Assembly (NCBI GenBank): GCA_016196065.1
Contig: JACPYL010000012.1
Location: forward strand, 434,001-498,000
DNA: 64,000 nucleotides
Direction of reading: 5' to 3'
Source of the DNA: Acidobacteriota bacterium
Lineage (GTDB): Bacteria > Acidobacteriota > Terriglobia > Terriglobales > Acidobacteriaceae
Position 1 is the stretch's first letter. The number at the start of each line of letters is the position of its first letter. Shown here piece after piece: positions 32,414 through 40,825 of this stretch. The notes under the pieces were generated by a model. It was not told the DNA's origin. It did not search any database and saw only the letters and a list, made by a program, of their open reading frames with translations. The position numbers and the translations under genes are program-made.

Positions 32414-32764
32414 GTGGAAACTTTGACCGCGCGCCCGGTGTCTGATCTCTCCATGAGGCCCAGCTGGACACTTCGGCAGTTACTCGCCCTCTTGCGCGGG
32501 CTGGCGATCATGGTTGCGCTGTTCTGGGTACTGATCCTGTTCCAGCTCGGCCCGGCATTCGTTCGCGGAGGTTTCACCGCCCTCCGCGACCAGATCGTGC
32601 GCGTCGCGACCGCCGGCGTTCCCCCGGATCACTGGGACATTGCCATCACCAGAATGTATGAAGCCCTGGGCGCGATCGCCATCGTGGGATTGTTCCTGTA
32701 CAAAGCCCAGCGCTACCTCGGAAGAAAACTCTCGTCGCAGCGCGAATCCTGGAATCGACCCTAG
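32414..32764 (+). CDS. Small two-helix membrane protein, unknown
   Basis: A 116-residue protein with hydrophobic segments at about residues 22-46 and 83-100, separated by a loop, and a basic C-terminus. No family recognised. The frame ends 14 bases before the frame opening of recG. GTG/ATG choices at 32414-32453 cannot be settled by eye. Confidence 0.5.
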   Translation: METLTARPVSDLSMRPSWTLRQLLALLRGLAIMVALFWVLILFQLGPAFVRGGFTALRDQIVRVATAGVPPDHWDIAITRMYEALGAIAIVGLFLYKAQRYLGRKLSSQRESWNRP

Positions 32765-32871
32765 CCAAGATTTCCTCCGTGACCTCTGTGCCCTCCGTGG
32801 TCAAGCTTCTTGCGAACGGCGGCACAAAAGCGCGCGACCACCAAGCGGCGCCCCTGCTACCATCGCCTGAG

Positions 32872-35070
32872 ATGCTGGAGCCATCCACTCCCGTTCAGTT
32901 TGTCAAAGGGATTGGTCCGCGCCTCGCCGAAGTCCTGGCCGCCAAGGGCTTGAATACGGTGGACGACCTGCTCCACTACCTGCCCTTCCGTTACGAAGAT
33001 CGCCTGAACCCGCGCTCAGTGGCCGAACTTCGCGCCGGCGAGATGGCTACGGTGATTGCCGAAGTCCGCAACTCAGGCTTGTTCCGCACGCGACGCATGC
33101 CGATTTTCCAACTTACTGTTGGACAGGGGCGCAATCGCCTCAAGTGTCTCTGGTTCAACGGAACGTATTTGCGCGACCGTTTTCAGGCTGGCCAGATGGT
33201 CGCCCTCTACGGGAAGGTCGAGCAGGATCGCGAAGGCGAACTGCAGATCATGCAGCCGCAGTTTGAAATTCTCGGCGACATCAATGAAGAAGGCGGCGCT
33301 GACGATGCGGAGAAAAAAGCCGCCGCGTCGCTCGAAATCGGACGCATTGTTCCCATTTACGAATCCACCGGACAAGGCAAACTCACGCCTCGCTGGTTTC
33401 GCCGCAGCATTCGCTGGGCGCTCGACAATCTTGGGCCCGACACTTCCGATCCGATCCCGCCCGCGGTACGTGCCCATCTCAGCCTGATCGGACATCGCGA
33501 AGCGCTCGAAAAAGTTCACTGGCCCGATCCGGGCGAAAGTTTCAGCGATCTTCTGTCTTCCCGCACACCGGCGCACATCCGCCTGATTTTCGATGAACTG
33601 TTTTTCGTTGAACTCGGTCTCGAATTGAAGCGTCGCGAACAACGAGCGCGCACCGGGATTGCGTTTGCGCCTACCGCCGACGTGCGGGAGGCCATCAAGA
33701 AAGTGTTGCCCTTCCATCCGACCGCCGCGCAAAAGCGCGTCCTTAAGGAAATTGCCACGGATATGCAGGCGCCTTTCCCGATGCGGCGACTCCTCCAGGG
33801 AGATGTTGGTTCCGGCAAGACGATCGTTGCTTTTCAGGCTGCGATCATTGCCATCGAAAATGGATATCAAGTCGCGCTCATGGCGCCGACCGAAATCCTC
33901 GCCCAGCAACATTATTTTTCTGCGAGGCAGATTCTCGAAAAAGCTGGCTACAACATCGTGCTGCTGACGGGCTCGCTCGAACAGGACACGAAGCGCAACA
34001 TCCGTCGCCACATTGCGCAAGGCAATGCGCAGCTCGCCATCGGAACGCACGCGCTAATTCAGGAAGGCGTTGAGTTCGAAAGTCTTGGCCTGGTGATCGT
34101 CGACGAGCAGCATCGCTTCGGCGTCATGCAGCGCTTGAAACTAATGCAGAAGTCCGAGGAAGAACGTGTGGGGACAGGTCTGCGACCTGTCCAAGCCGAG
34201 CGAAGCTCGGCACCCGCCGAACCGGATGTCCTGGTCATGACCGCCACCCCCATCCCGCGCACGCTGGCCCTCACCCTCTACGGAGACCTCGACGTATCCG
34301 ACCTCGATGAACTCCCTCCCGGCCGCACGCCCGTCGTCACCCGCGCCGTCACCGACGAACGCGCTCCGGAAGTCTGGGACTTCGTTCGCAAACAGATCAC
34401 TGCTGGACATCAGGCGTACGTCGTTTATCCGGTGATCGAAGAGAACGAAGAACGCGAGCTGAAAGCCGCGCAACAGATGTTCCGCCAGTTGCGCGACAAG
34501 ACTTTTTCCAACCTTCACGTCGGCCTGCTGCACGGACGGCTCGATCCCGAAGAAAAAGAACATGTCATGCGGGAATTCCAGAAGGGCGAAATCAACGTGT
34601 TGGTCGCGACCACGGTAATCGAAGTTGGCGTCGACGTGGCGAACGCGGCCATCATGGTGATCGAGCACGCCGACCGCTTCGGCCTGGCGCAACTCCACCA
34701 GCTTCGCGGACGCATTGGGCGCGGCGCCGCCAAGTCGTATTGCATCCTGATGTACGGCGGGAAAGTTTCCGAAGAAGGCCAGCGCCGCCTCGATGCCATG
34801 GTTCGCACCACCGACGGCTTTCAGATCGCCGAACTCGACCTCGAACTGCGCGGTCCCGGGGAATTTTTCGGTACGAAGCAGGCAGGCATTCCTAGTTTTC
34901 GCGTCGCGAATATCATCCGCGACCGGCAATTGCTGGAAGCCGCCAAACTTGAGGCCGCGTTTGTGTTGTCGGGACCGAATGCAGAAATCTCGCAGGCAGA
35001 AATCGACCGCGCGCTGAAGCACATGCGGACACGCTGGGCGTTGAGTTATGGGTTGGTGGAGGTGGGATAG
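32872..35070 (+). CDS. recG: ATP-dependent DNA helicase RecG with repeat-derived insertion
   Basis: Branch migration helicase for fork rescue. The wedge domain begins VQFVKGIGPRLAEVLAAKGL; OB-fold residues follow. Helicase motifs: RLLQGDVGSGKTIVAF (Walker A), VIVDEQHRFGV (DEQH box), LVMTATPIPRTLALTLYG, and a C-terminal RHQLRGRVGR-like block (QLHQLRGRIGRGAAKSYC). Residues ~434-449 (GTGLRPVQAERSSAPA), between the motif II helix and LVMTATPIPRT, are encoded by a dispersed palindrome. Start ATG 32872 is preferred; the earlier GTG 32779 would translate CCTCTGTG-type repeat DNA. Confidence 0.94.
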   Translation: MLEPSTPVQFVKGIGPRLAEVLAAKGLNTVDDLLHYLPFRYEDRLNPRSVAELRAGEMATVIAEVRNSGLFRTRRMPIFQLTVGQGRNRLKCLWFNGTYLRDRFQAGQMVALYGKVEQDREGELQIMQPQFEILGDINEEGGADDAEKKAAASLEIGRIVPIYESTGQGKLTPRWFRRSIRWALDNLGPDTSDPIPPAVRAHLSLIGHREALEKVHWPDPGESFSDLLSSRTPAHIRLIFDELFFVELGLELKRREQRARTGIAFAPTADVREAIKKVLPFHPTAAQKRVLKEIATDMQAPFPMRRLLQGDVGSGKTIVAFQAAIIAIENGYQVALMAPTEILAQQHYFSARQILEKAGYNIVLLTGSLEQDTKRNIRRHIAQGNAQLAIGTHALIQEGVEFESLGLVIVDEQHRFGVMQRLKLMQKSEEERVGTGLRPVQAERSSAPAEPDVLVMTATPIPRTLALTLYGDLDVSDLDELPPGRTPVVTRAVTDERAPEVWDFVRKQITAGHQAYVVYPVIEENEERELKAAQQMFRQLRDKTFSNLHVGLLHGRLDPEEKEHVMREFQKGEINVLVATTVIEVGVDVANAAIMVIEHADRFGLAQLHQLRGRIGRGAAKSYCILMYGGKVSEEGQRRLDAMVRTTDGFQIAELDLELRGPGEFFGTKQAGIPSFRVANIIRDRQLLEAAKLEAAFVLSGPNAEISQAEIDRALKHMRTRWALSYGLVEVG
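34171..34211 (+). repeat. Double palindrome inserted in frame inside recG
   Basis: GGACAGGTC-TGC-GACCTGTCC (34172-34192) is followed immediately by GCCGAG-CGAAG-CTCGGC (34195-34211). Two adjacent hairpins are read through in frame by recG, within a loop between helicase motifs. Confidence 0.85.
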
Positions 35071-35096
35071 TGAGCCGCGGCAAGCCGCGTCTCTAC
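35071..35096. repeat. GTAGAGACGCGGCTTGCCGCG family, copy 2 (reverse)
   Basis: Directly follows the recG stop (TAG 35068-35070) and lies just before the convergent STAS gene's end. Reads GCCGCGGCAAGCCGCGTCTC on the plus strand. May serve as a transcription-end hairpin. Confidence 0.8.
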
Positions 35097-35098
35097 AT

Positions 35099-35800
35099 TT
35101 AGGTGTTGGATGGAATGAGAGTTCGCACCTGCGCCAATAACTTCGCGCCCGCCTCCCCTGCATCATCCTTGGAGAACGCATCTCCCAGATCGACGAACGG
35201 TACTCCCGGACAACATCCTGCAAAAATCTCGCCCGCTGTTTTGCCACGGGCGGATAACTTCGCATTTGCAAGAATCAACTTCGGCGCGCGCGCTTTCATC
35301 AGCACCTGCGAGTCGACCAGATTGCTGGCCGTAATCGGACGCAGGCTCTCCTTCTTCAGTAACTCGGACAGATAGGCCAGCACGTCAGCAGACGGATCCA
35401 CGCACAACACCGCCGGGCGCGATTGATCCGCAGGAGCACCCGCCGTAGGCCTTTGCGCCTGCAATGCCGCAAGGATGGCATCATCCTCCGTCTCATAAAG
35501 GCGGAAGACGTTGTGCAGGTTCGTCATCGTCAGTGCCTTGCGCATCATCGCCGGACACTGGCAGATCGTCACGTCGCCACCCGCTGCCCGAGCCGCGGAC
35601 ATCAATCGGACAATGGTCCCCAACCCGCTGCTGTCGATGAAAGTCACCTCGGCGGTTTGCAGAACAATGTGGGGCTGGTGCTCTAATTCCTTGCGGACGA
35701 TCTCGTGCAGGGTGTCCACTTCCGGTCCCACAACAATTCGACCCGCACACTGCAGGACGAGAACTTCGCCGACCCAGCGCGACTTGAGTTGCAGATTCAC
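35099..35800 (-). CDS. STAS-domain protein with degenerate receiver
   Basis: Residues ~1-110 form a STAS domain (anti-sigma antagonist type). The phosphorylatable Ser lies in VTFIDSSGLGTIVRLM. Residues ~128-230 resemble a receiver (AVLCVDPSADVLAYLSELLKKE), but the expected acceptor Asp is replaced in LILANAKLS, so it is probably not phosphorylated. 233 residues. The combination suggests a partner-switching component. No RsbW-like kinase or SpoIIE-like phosphatase is in the window. Confidence 0.82.
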   Translation of the reverse strand: MNLQLKSRWVGEVLVLQCAGRIVVGPEVDTLHEIVRKELEHQPHIVLQTAEVTFIDSSGLGTIVRLMSAARAAGGDVTICQCPAMMRKALTMTNLHNVFRLYETEDDAILAALQAQRPTAGAPADQSRPAVLCVDPSADVLAYLSELLKKESLRPITASNLVDSQVLMKARAPKLILANAKLSARGKTAGEIFAGCCPGVPFVDLGDAFSKDDAGEAGAKLLAQVRTLIPSNT

Positions 35801-35892
35801 GATGCGAGCTACAGGGAAGGCCCACGTAGCTCCGGCATTATAGCCCCCGCTTCAGTGAATCCTTGATTGCGAGCCGGTTACTCCGCCCACTA

Positions 35893-36648
35893 TCACGGAA
35901 GTGTGCCGGTGAGCTTCACTTCGTCAATGAGTCCGATGAAGTTCCTGCGGAACTGGCCCTTGTCGCTCCCGCCAAAGTTCGCCGCGCCGACTTGAAAACC
36001 GGCGTTCCCGATAGTGGGCGCGCCGAAGTTCTTGAGCGCGAGTTTCCCTTCGTTCTTGCCATTCACGATCAGACTGACATGCGTGGTCAGCCCGTCTGCC
36101 GAGGTGGTGTACTTCAACGACACTTTGTACCAGAAGCCCAGTGGCGAAGTATCGGCGCTGGTGATAAAGAAAACGCCCCCTGACTTACAGACTCCGCCAA
36201 CAAATTTCTTTTGCGCGGATACGTAATAGATCCCATACGTCGTGAGACACGTTCCCGAGCCGTTGGAAATGACCTTACCGGCAATGAGGTCTCCGAATTG
36301 ATCCGCGTCGGTCCCGCCGGTTGGCATGGCGTACAGGGACAGCGTGAAGTTCTTGACCTGATTGAGGTACGGGGCGTTGGCCTGAGTTTGAGCGAGCGTG
36401 ATGTAGTCTACGTCCGCCATGCCGTTGAGGGAAAAGGGCTTTCCGCCTTGCGGCACATCGGAAGTGTAGGTCAGGCCACCGGTCACGACTCCGTTGAAGC
36501 CAAACGGGCCGCTGTCGACCGCGTTGGCCACTGGCGCTCCGTTGGGCCCGGTGCTGAAGCGATACCGCAGGATGGTGGCCTGGGTCGCTGCATACGAGAG
36601 CGTCGGCAAAATCAGTATCAAGGCAAATTTCACGATCGTGGTCCGCAT
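35893..36648 (-). CDS. Secreted LamG/concanavalin A-like domain protein
   Basis: About 251 residues with signal peptide MRTTIVKFALILILPTLSYA. The mature part is a single jelly-roll domain: ILRYRFSTGPNGAPVANAVDSGPFGFNGVV, FSLNGMADVDYITL, KNFTLSLYAMPTGG, a disulfide-capable GTCLTTYGIYY/GGVCKSGG, and the end GFQVGAANFGG...FIGLIDEVKLTGTLP. Start ATG 36648 follows AGGAGG at good spacing. It is divergent from a membrane regulator whose periplasmic part looks similar. Likely binds a glycan or exported polymer; no enzyme active site seen. Confidence 0.78.
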   Translation of the reverse strand: MRTTIVKFALILILPTLSYAATQATILRYRFSTGPNGAPVANAVDSGPFGFNGVVTGGLTYTSDVPQGGKPFSLNGMADVDYITLAQTQANAPYLNQVKNFTLSLYAMPTGGTDADQFGDLIAGKVISNGSGTCLTTYGIYYVSAQKKFVGGVCKSGGVFFITSADTSPLGFWYKVSLKYTTSADGLTTHVSLIVNGKNEGKLALKNFGAPTIGNAGFQVGAANFGGSDKGQFRRNFIGLIDEVKLTGTLP

Positions 36649-36780
36649 GACGGCAAGTCCTCCTGAAGACTGCTTTGGTTCGTCGAAAAGCCGGTTTCGT
36701 GGCAAACTGTAACCAAGCTGGTTGCTGCAGTCTTTACCGATTTCTTAAGTACTCCTTAAATTCCTGGCGCGGTATCAGTC

Positions 36781-37917
36781 ATGAACGACTTGCACGGCAC
36801 GACCTTCGTTTTTCCTCCCTTCCGCATGGACCCAAACCGGCGTCTGCTGTTTTGTGAGGAGCGCCTGCTCTCGTTGACTCCCAAAGAGTTCGACACGCTT
36901 CTGGTTCTGGTCGAAGCCGCGGGTGCGGTGGTGAATAAGGAAATGCTGATTGCCCGCGTCTGGCCCGACAGTTACGTGGGGGATGGCAGCCTGGCGCGAA
37001 ACATTTCCGTGCTGCGTAAGAGCATGGGGGCAGAGGTGATTGAGACCGTTCCCCGCCGCGGATACCGCCTGACTGTTCCCGTCACGCAGGCACTTGCGGC
37101 GTCCGCGCCGGCCGCTTCTGATCCGCCGGAAGCAGGGCAGGTCGAGCCGCCACCGGTGAAAACGGCCGGCTCGCGCTGGGGCAGTCTCCGTCTCAGGATT
37201 GGCCTGGCGGTTGCCGCCACCTTCGTCGTCGGCGCCATCATTTTCGCGGGCCGCTATTCCGTAGTCCGACGCGCCAGCGCAGGCTCCGAAGCAGGACACT
37301 CCGGACCGATCCATTCGTTAGTCATCGAGAAAGTGGGTGGCGTCGACCCGCTCGACGAAGGCTTCACCATGTTCACGCTCGCGCCGCATGAGGAGACTTC
37401 GCTGCAGAGCCCGGGACACTTCGGATATGACCGTTTAAGGCTGGCCTCGACCGATCAGTTTCTCTTCTATCGGACGTTGAGCGATGCCGAGAAGGATTTC
37501 GCGTTCAGTCACGACTGGAAACTGACCTGCGTTTGCGCCGTGAACCAGGGCGCCGTCGTTGCCATGATCGATTTCGGCAGATACAAGGGCGCGATGCGTT
37601 TCGACATCGTGCTCCTGCAAGAAGGCGACAGGTATTTTGTGGCCCTTACCAAGCAGATTTCACCCGACTTCCAGTGGGAACAGAAGCTCGAGTTCGCCGG
37701 TGTGGCCGACGTGGTGAACCCGCACACCTATGAGCTTCGTTATGACCACTTGCGACAGGCAGCCAGTCTGTGGATCGATGGGAACGAGGCGGCATCAGGC
37801 TATCGAGGCCATCGTCAGTTTCGCGAGAACACCGGCCTCAACTTTGGAACGGTGCGCTATCTCGCCAGTGCCCAGGCGGAGGGCGTTTTTCGTACTGTGC
37901 GCTTCGAGGCGTACTGA
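36781..37917 (+). CDS. ToxR/CadC-like membrane regulator with LamG-like periplasmic domain
   Basis: A 378-residue one-component regulator. Residues ~8-100 form an OmpR/PhoB-type winged helix (RRLLFCEERLLSLTPKEFDTLLVLVEAAGAVV, SLARNISVLRKSMG, VPRRGYRLTVPV). A Pro-rich linker (~105-130) precedes one transmembrane segment (residues ~138-160, LRIGLAVAATFVVGAIIFAG), and a ~215-residue periplasmic domain ends in LWIDGNEAASGYRGHRQFRENTGLNFGTVRYL...VRFEAY, a jelly-roll-like pattern. No receiver: the periplasmic domain is the sensor. It is divergent from the LamG protein, with 132 bases between. Confidence 0.8.
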   Translation: MNDLHGTTFVFPPFRMDPNRRLLFCEERLLSLTPKEFDTLLVLVEAAGAVVNKEMLIARVWPDSYVGDGSLARNISVLRKSMGAEVIETVPRRGYRLTVPVTQALAASAPAASDPPEAGQVEPPPVKTAGSRWGSLRLRIGLAVAATFVVGAIIFAGRYSVVRRASAGSEAGHSGPIHSLVIEKVGGVDPLDEGFTMFTLAPHEETSLQSPGHFGYDRLRLASTDQFLFYRTLSDAEKDFAFSHDWKLTCVCAVNQGAVVAMIDFGRYKGAMRFDIVLLQEGDRYFVALTKQISPDFQWEQKLEFAGVADVVNPHTYELRYDHLRQAASLWIDGNEAASGYRGHRQFRENTGLNFGTVRYLASAQAEGVFRTVRFEAY

Positions 37918-38025
37918 GCCATCGCCCATCGAGTCGGAATTTTAGCCCTCTAATCTCCTTCTGATATCATCGCGAATGAAGCCGGGTGACCCGGTGGAAT
38001 CGAGTTTGTTGAAGGAGTCGCACTC

Positions 38026-38238
38026 ATGGATACGCCCGCCCTGCCTATGGGCTCACGTCGCAATGAAGACATCGCGCTCGACCTCATGAAATTTGTGGCC
38101 ATGACGACCGGCTATGGCAAGACTACGGGCACCGGAGTGGGCTTCCAGGGCGGTGGCGCTGCCTCCAAGCCCGAGGATTACGCGGATCATCTCCTGGAAC
38201 TGTATGGCAAGTGCCTGAAGGCGGTCGGCGGCAAATAG
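38026..38238 (+). CDS. Small conserved-looking protein, unknown function
   Basis: A 70-residue protein without signal or membrane segment. It has a helical N-half (RRNEDIALDLMKFVAMTTGYG), a Gly/Thr-rich middle (KTTGTGVGFQGGGAASKP) and a helical end (DYADHLLELYGKCLKAVGG). It has a strong AAGGAG site at good spacing, codon use like its neighbours, and a free-standing position upstream of the rplM promoter. No family recognised. Confidence 0.65.
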   Translation: MDTPALPMGSRRNEDIALDLMKFVAMTTGYGKTTGTGVGFQGGGAASKPEDYADHLLELYGKCLKAVGGK

Positions 38239-38358
38239 ATTGCGGGCATTCAGAACTATGTATTCAGTCAATGAAAGAGTCGAAAAGCTCTTGAAAGGCT
38301 GATAGGTGGGTGCTGAATGCGGTACCCTGCAGTAACCTCTTGTGCTGGAACCCCTTCG

Positions 38359-38388
38359 TTGACAACGCTGTTGCGGCTACGCTAACAT
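38359..38388 (+). promoter_or_regulatory. Sigma-70-like promoter for the ribosomal operon
   Basis: TTGACA (38359-38364) and TAACAT (38383-38388) with an 18-base spacer, about 115 bases upstream of rplM. A leader of roughly 100 bases remains; it could hold an r-protein autoregulatory site, but I see no definite structure. Confidence 0.65.
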
Positions 38389-38502
38389 AGACATCTTTGG
38401 AAGTCCTGCGGTTGCCCGCCTGAACGCTCTCGCGCCTTCTGCGTGGAATGATGGGGCACTCAGCGGTCTTCGTTGCGTTCTTTAATTCTAGGGAGAATTC
38501 AG

Positions 38503-38934
38503 ATGTCTACCTATTTCCCCAAAGAGGGGGAAATCGTTCGCAAGTGGTTTGTCGTGGACGCTGCCGGGCAGCCTCTCGGCCGTCTCGCGTCGAAAGTCGC
38601 TCGCATTTTGATCGGCAAAGAGAATCCGCAGTACACGCCCTTTATTGACACGGGCGACCACGTCATCGTGATCAATGCTGAGCAGGTGAAGATTACCGGC
38701 ATGAAAGCCGAGCAGACCTCGTATCACCATTACACCGGGTATCCCGGCGGCATGCGCTCTGAAGTTTTGAAGAAGCGCCTGGTCCGCAAGCCGGAGTTGG
38801 TGATCGAAGATGCGGTTTCGCGCATGCTTCCCAAGAACAAACTCGGCAAGCAGATGTTCACCAAGCTGAATGTGTACAAAGGCGACAAGCACCCGCACCA
38901 GGCGCAAAAGCCGCAAGCGAAAGTGCTGGCGTAA
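38503..38934 (+). CDS. rplM: 50S ribosomal protein L13
   Basis: Large-subunit r-protein, 143 residues from ATG 38503, which has AGGGAGA upstream. [43 protein letters not shown] and [14 protein letters not shown] are standard L13 blocks. The frame opens earlier at 38473 but the L13 homology begins at [14 protein letters not shown]. First gene of rplM-rpsI-rpsB-tsf. The gap to rpsI (140 bases) is filled by a palindromic linker. Confidence 0.96.
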   Translation: MSTYFPKEGEIVRKWFVVDAAGQPLGRLASKVARILIGKENPQYTPFIDTGDHVIVINAEQVKITGMKAEQTSYHHYTGYPGGMRSEVLKKRLVRKPELVIEDAVSRMLPKNKLGKQMFTKLNVYKGDKHPHQAQKPQAKVLA

Positions 38935-39074
38935 GGAAGCTGCTAGCTTCTGGCTACTAGCTTCTAGCAAGCAAAGTTTCGAACAAGAATTCTGGAAAGG
39001 GTTGATCGGCCATAGCGACTCGCTTCGCAACTCAGTTTGCTAGAAGCCAGTAGCTAGTAGCCAGAAGCGAAATC
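38935..39074. repeat. Palindromic word-type linker between rplM and rpsI
   Basis: Left arm 38942-38972 (GCTAGCTTCTGGCTACTAGC...) and right arm 39035-39068 (GTTTGCTAGAAGCCAGTAGC...) are imperfect complements, joined by ~60 bases. It spans the entire gap up to the rpsI ATG. In most bacteria this gap is about 20 bases. Confidence 0.85.
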
Positions 39075-39470
39075 ATGGCAGAGACAGTTCAATACTACGG
39101 AACCGGCCGCCGCAAGACGGCGATTGCGCGTGTGTTTCTTCGTCCCGGCAGCGGGGAATTCAAGGTTAACGGCAAAGCGTTCGACGAATATTTCGTGACG
39201 CCTTCGCAGCGTTCGAGTGCCAAGTCGCCGCTCGCCCTCACCGAAACCGCCGCTACCTTTAATGTGCTCGCCAATGTGTCCGGCGGCGGCGTGGCCGGTC
39301 AGGCTGACGCGGTTCGTCTTGGGATCACTCGTGCGCTCATGCTCTTCAACGCCGAGTTGCGAAAACAGCTCAAGGCGAGCGGCATGGTGACGCGTGATCC
39401 ACGTCAGAAAGAGCGTAAGAAGTACGGACAGAAGGGCGCACGCAAGCGCTTCCAGTTCAGCAAGCGTTAA
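39075..39470 (+). CDS. rpsI: 30S ribosomal protein S9
   Basis: Small-subunit r-protein of 131 residues. [28 protein letters not shown] at the N-terminus, [20 protein letters not shown] in the middle and the conserved basic end [24 protein letters not shown], whose last residues reach the P-site tRNA. Its ATG sits at the end of the palindromic linker, with GAAGCGAAATC directly upstream rather than a clear Shine-Dalgarno. Confidence 0.97.
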   Translation: MAETVQYYGTGRRKTAIARVFLRPGSGEFKVNGKAFDEYFVTPSQRSSAKSPLALTETAATFNVLANVSGGGVAGQADAVRLGITRALMLFNAELRKQLKASGMVTRDPRQKERKKYGQKGARKRFQFSKR

Positions 39471-39475
39471 GTCGC

Positions 39476-39534
39476 GTCGTTCGTCCTTCGCAGTTCGCAC
39501 CTTTCGCCGTAGCGAAGGACGAATAGCGAACGAC
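39476..39534. repeat. Hairpin between rpsI and rpsB
   Basis: GTCCTTCGC (39483-39491) pairs with GCGAAGGAC (39512-39520) and, after a 7-base bulge, GTCGTTC (39476-39482) pairs with GAACGAC (39528-39534). A weaker CCCCACCTCCCCC / GAGATGGGGTGG pairing follows at ~39588-39615. Confidence 0.7.
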
Positions 39535-39698
39535 AGGTTTAGTTTTTTTGCTGAAGGCTGATCGCCGACAGCTGGTTGTTAAATTCATCCCCCCACCTCC
39601 CCCGAGATGGGGTGGACGGGAATGGCAATCCGGAAAAGCAGTGCCCGTGCAAGGCAACTGGCAACCGATTCCGGATGTAGACCAAATGAGGAGGTTAA

Positions 39699-40601
39699 TT
39701 GGCTAACATCACCATGAAGGAATTGCTCGAAGCAGGTGTTCACTTCGGGCATCAGACCAAGCGCTGGAATCCCCGGATGAAGGAATACATATTCGGCGAG
39801 CGCAACGGGATCTACATCATCGACCTGCAGAAGACGCTGAAGATGTTCAAGGAAGCGTCGAAATTCGTGCAGGATCTGGCCGTAGCAGGCCGCGTCATCC
39901 TCTTCGTTGGCACCAAGCGCCAGGCGCAGGACGCCATCGCCGAAGAGGCGCAGCGATGCTCGATGTTCTACGTGAACCAGCGCTGGCTGGGTGGACTGCT
40001 GACCAACTGGGTCACCGTTCAGAAGTCAGTCAAGCGGCTCAAAGAACTCGACGACATGGCCACCGATGGCCGTTACGATCTGCTGCCGAAAAAAGAAGTC
40101 ATCAAGCTCGAACGCGAGCGCAAGCATCTCCAGGCCAACCTTGCCGGCATCAAAAATATGTCGCGGTTGCCGGATGCGATCTTCGTCATCGACTCGAACA
40201 AGGAACAGATCGCGGTACGTGAAGCCCGCAAGCTGGGCATCCCCGTGGTCGCCGTGGTCGACACGAATTGCGATCCGAGCGAAGTGGATTACGTCATTCC
40301 CGGAAACGACGACGCGCTCCGCGCGATCCGTCTGTTCACCTCGAAGATCGCTGAGTCGATCGCCGAGGGCGTCAACCTGATGAGCGACAAGCACCTGGCC
40401 GAATTGCAGGCCGTGGCTAGTCCCGAGCCGGTTGCCGGAGAGGTCGCCCCCGAAGAAGTTGCGGAAGCGGCTCCTGCTTTGTCGGCTGAGGCCGCCGAAG
40501 AAATCCGCATGGAAGACGTGTTGGGCGCGGGTACGCGCAAACGTCAGACCGTCGCAACCGAAGATATTGACGAGTTACAGGCCGAAACACGCCGGTTCTA
40601 G
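39699..40601 (+). CDS. rpsB: 30S ribosomal protein S2
   Basis: Small-subunit r-protein. The core is standard: [51 protein letters not shown] and [27 protein letters not shown]. At 300 residues it has an acidic C-terminal tail of ~55 residues ([17 protein letters not shown]). Starts with TTG 39699 after a GAGGAGG site. tsf follows, as usual. Confidence 0.96.
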   Translation: MANITMKELLEAGVHFGHQTKRWNPRMKEYIFGERNGIYIIDLQKTLKMFKEASKFVQDLAVAGRVILFVGTKRQAQDAIAEEAQRCSMFYVNQRWLGGLLTNWVTVQKSVKRLKELDDMATDGRYDLLPKKEVIKLERERKHLQANLAGIKNMSRLPDAIFVIDSNKEQIAVREARKLGIPVVAVVDTNCDPSEVDYVIPGNDDALRAIRLFTSKIAESIAEGVNLMSDKHLAELQAVASPEPVAGEVAPEEVAEAAPALSAEAAEEIRMEDVLGAGTRKRQTVATEDIDELQAETRRF

Positions 40602-40636
40602 CTGCACAGCATTTGCGGAAGAGTTCTTGTGGAAGA

Positions 40637-40689
40637 GCGGGCCTTCAGGCCCGCGTGGAAGCAAGCCTGACAAGGGCTTTGGCCCCTGA
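40637..40689. repeat. Palindromes between rpsB and tsf
   Basis: GCGGGCC-TTCA-GGCCCGC (40637-40654) and, shortly after, the GGGCTTTGGCCCC word (40672-40686), which is related to the insertion in the kinase gene at 22566. Confidence 0.75.
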
Positions 40690-40696
40690 GGAAATC

Positions 40697-40724
40697 TGAC
40701 CCGCGGCTACTCCGGCGCGGGTCA
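40697..40724 (+). terminator. Hairpin after rpsB
   Basis: TGACCCGCG (40697-40705) pairs perfectly with CGCGGGTCA (40716-40724), ten-base loop, then AGCTTTATAG. Few T residues follow, so it may attenuate rather than fully terminate before tsf. Confidence 0.55.
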
Positions 40725-40825
40725 AGCTTTATAGAAAGCAGTTTCCGGTTTCCGTTTCATCGTTTCTGGAGCCCCCCAGCATCGCTCGAGACAGGAAACC
40801 AGGAACAAGAAATGGAAGATACGGA

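Noticed and set aside
32762-32871. Upstream extension of recG from GTG 32779.
   Set aside because: It translates CCTCCGTGACCTCTGTG-type low-complexity DNA of a kind common between genes; RecG homology begins at ATG 32872.
34141-35271. A 376-codon minus-strand frame over the end of recG.
   Set aside because: Antisense shadow of recG and partly of the STAS gene's end; no recognisable motif.
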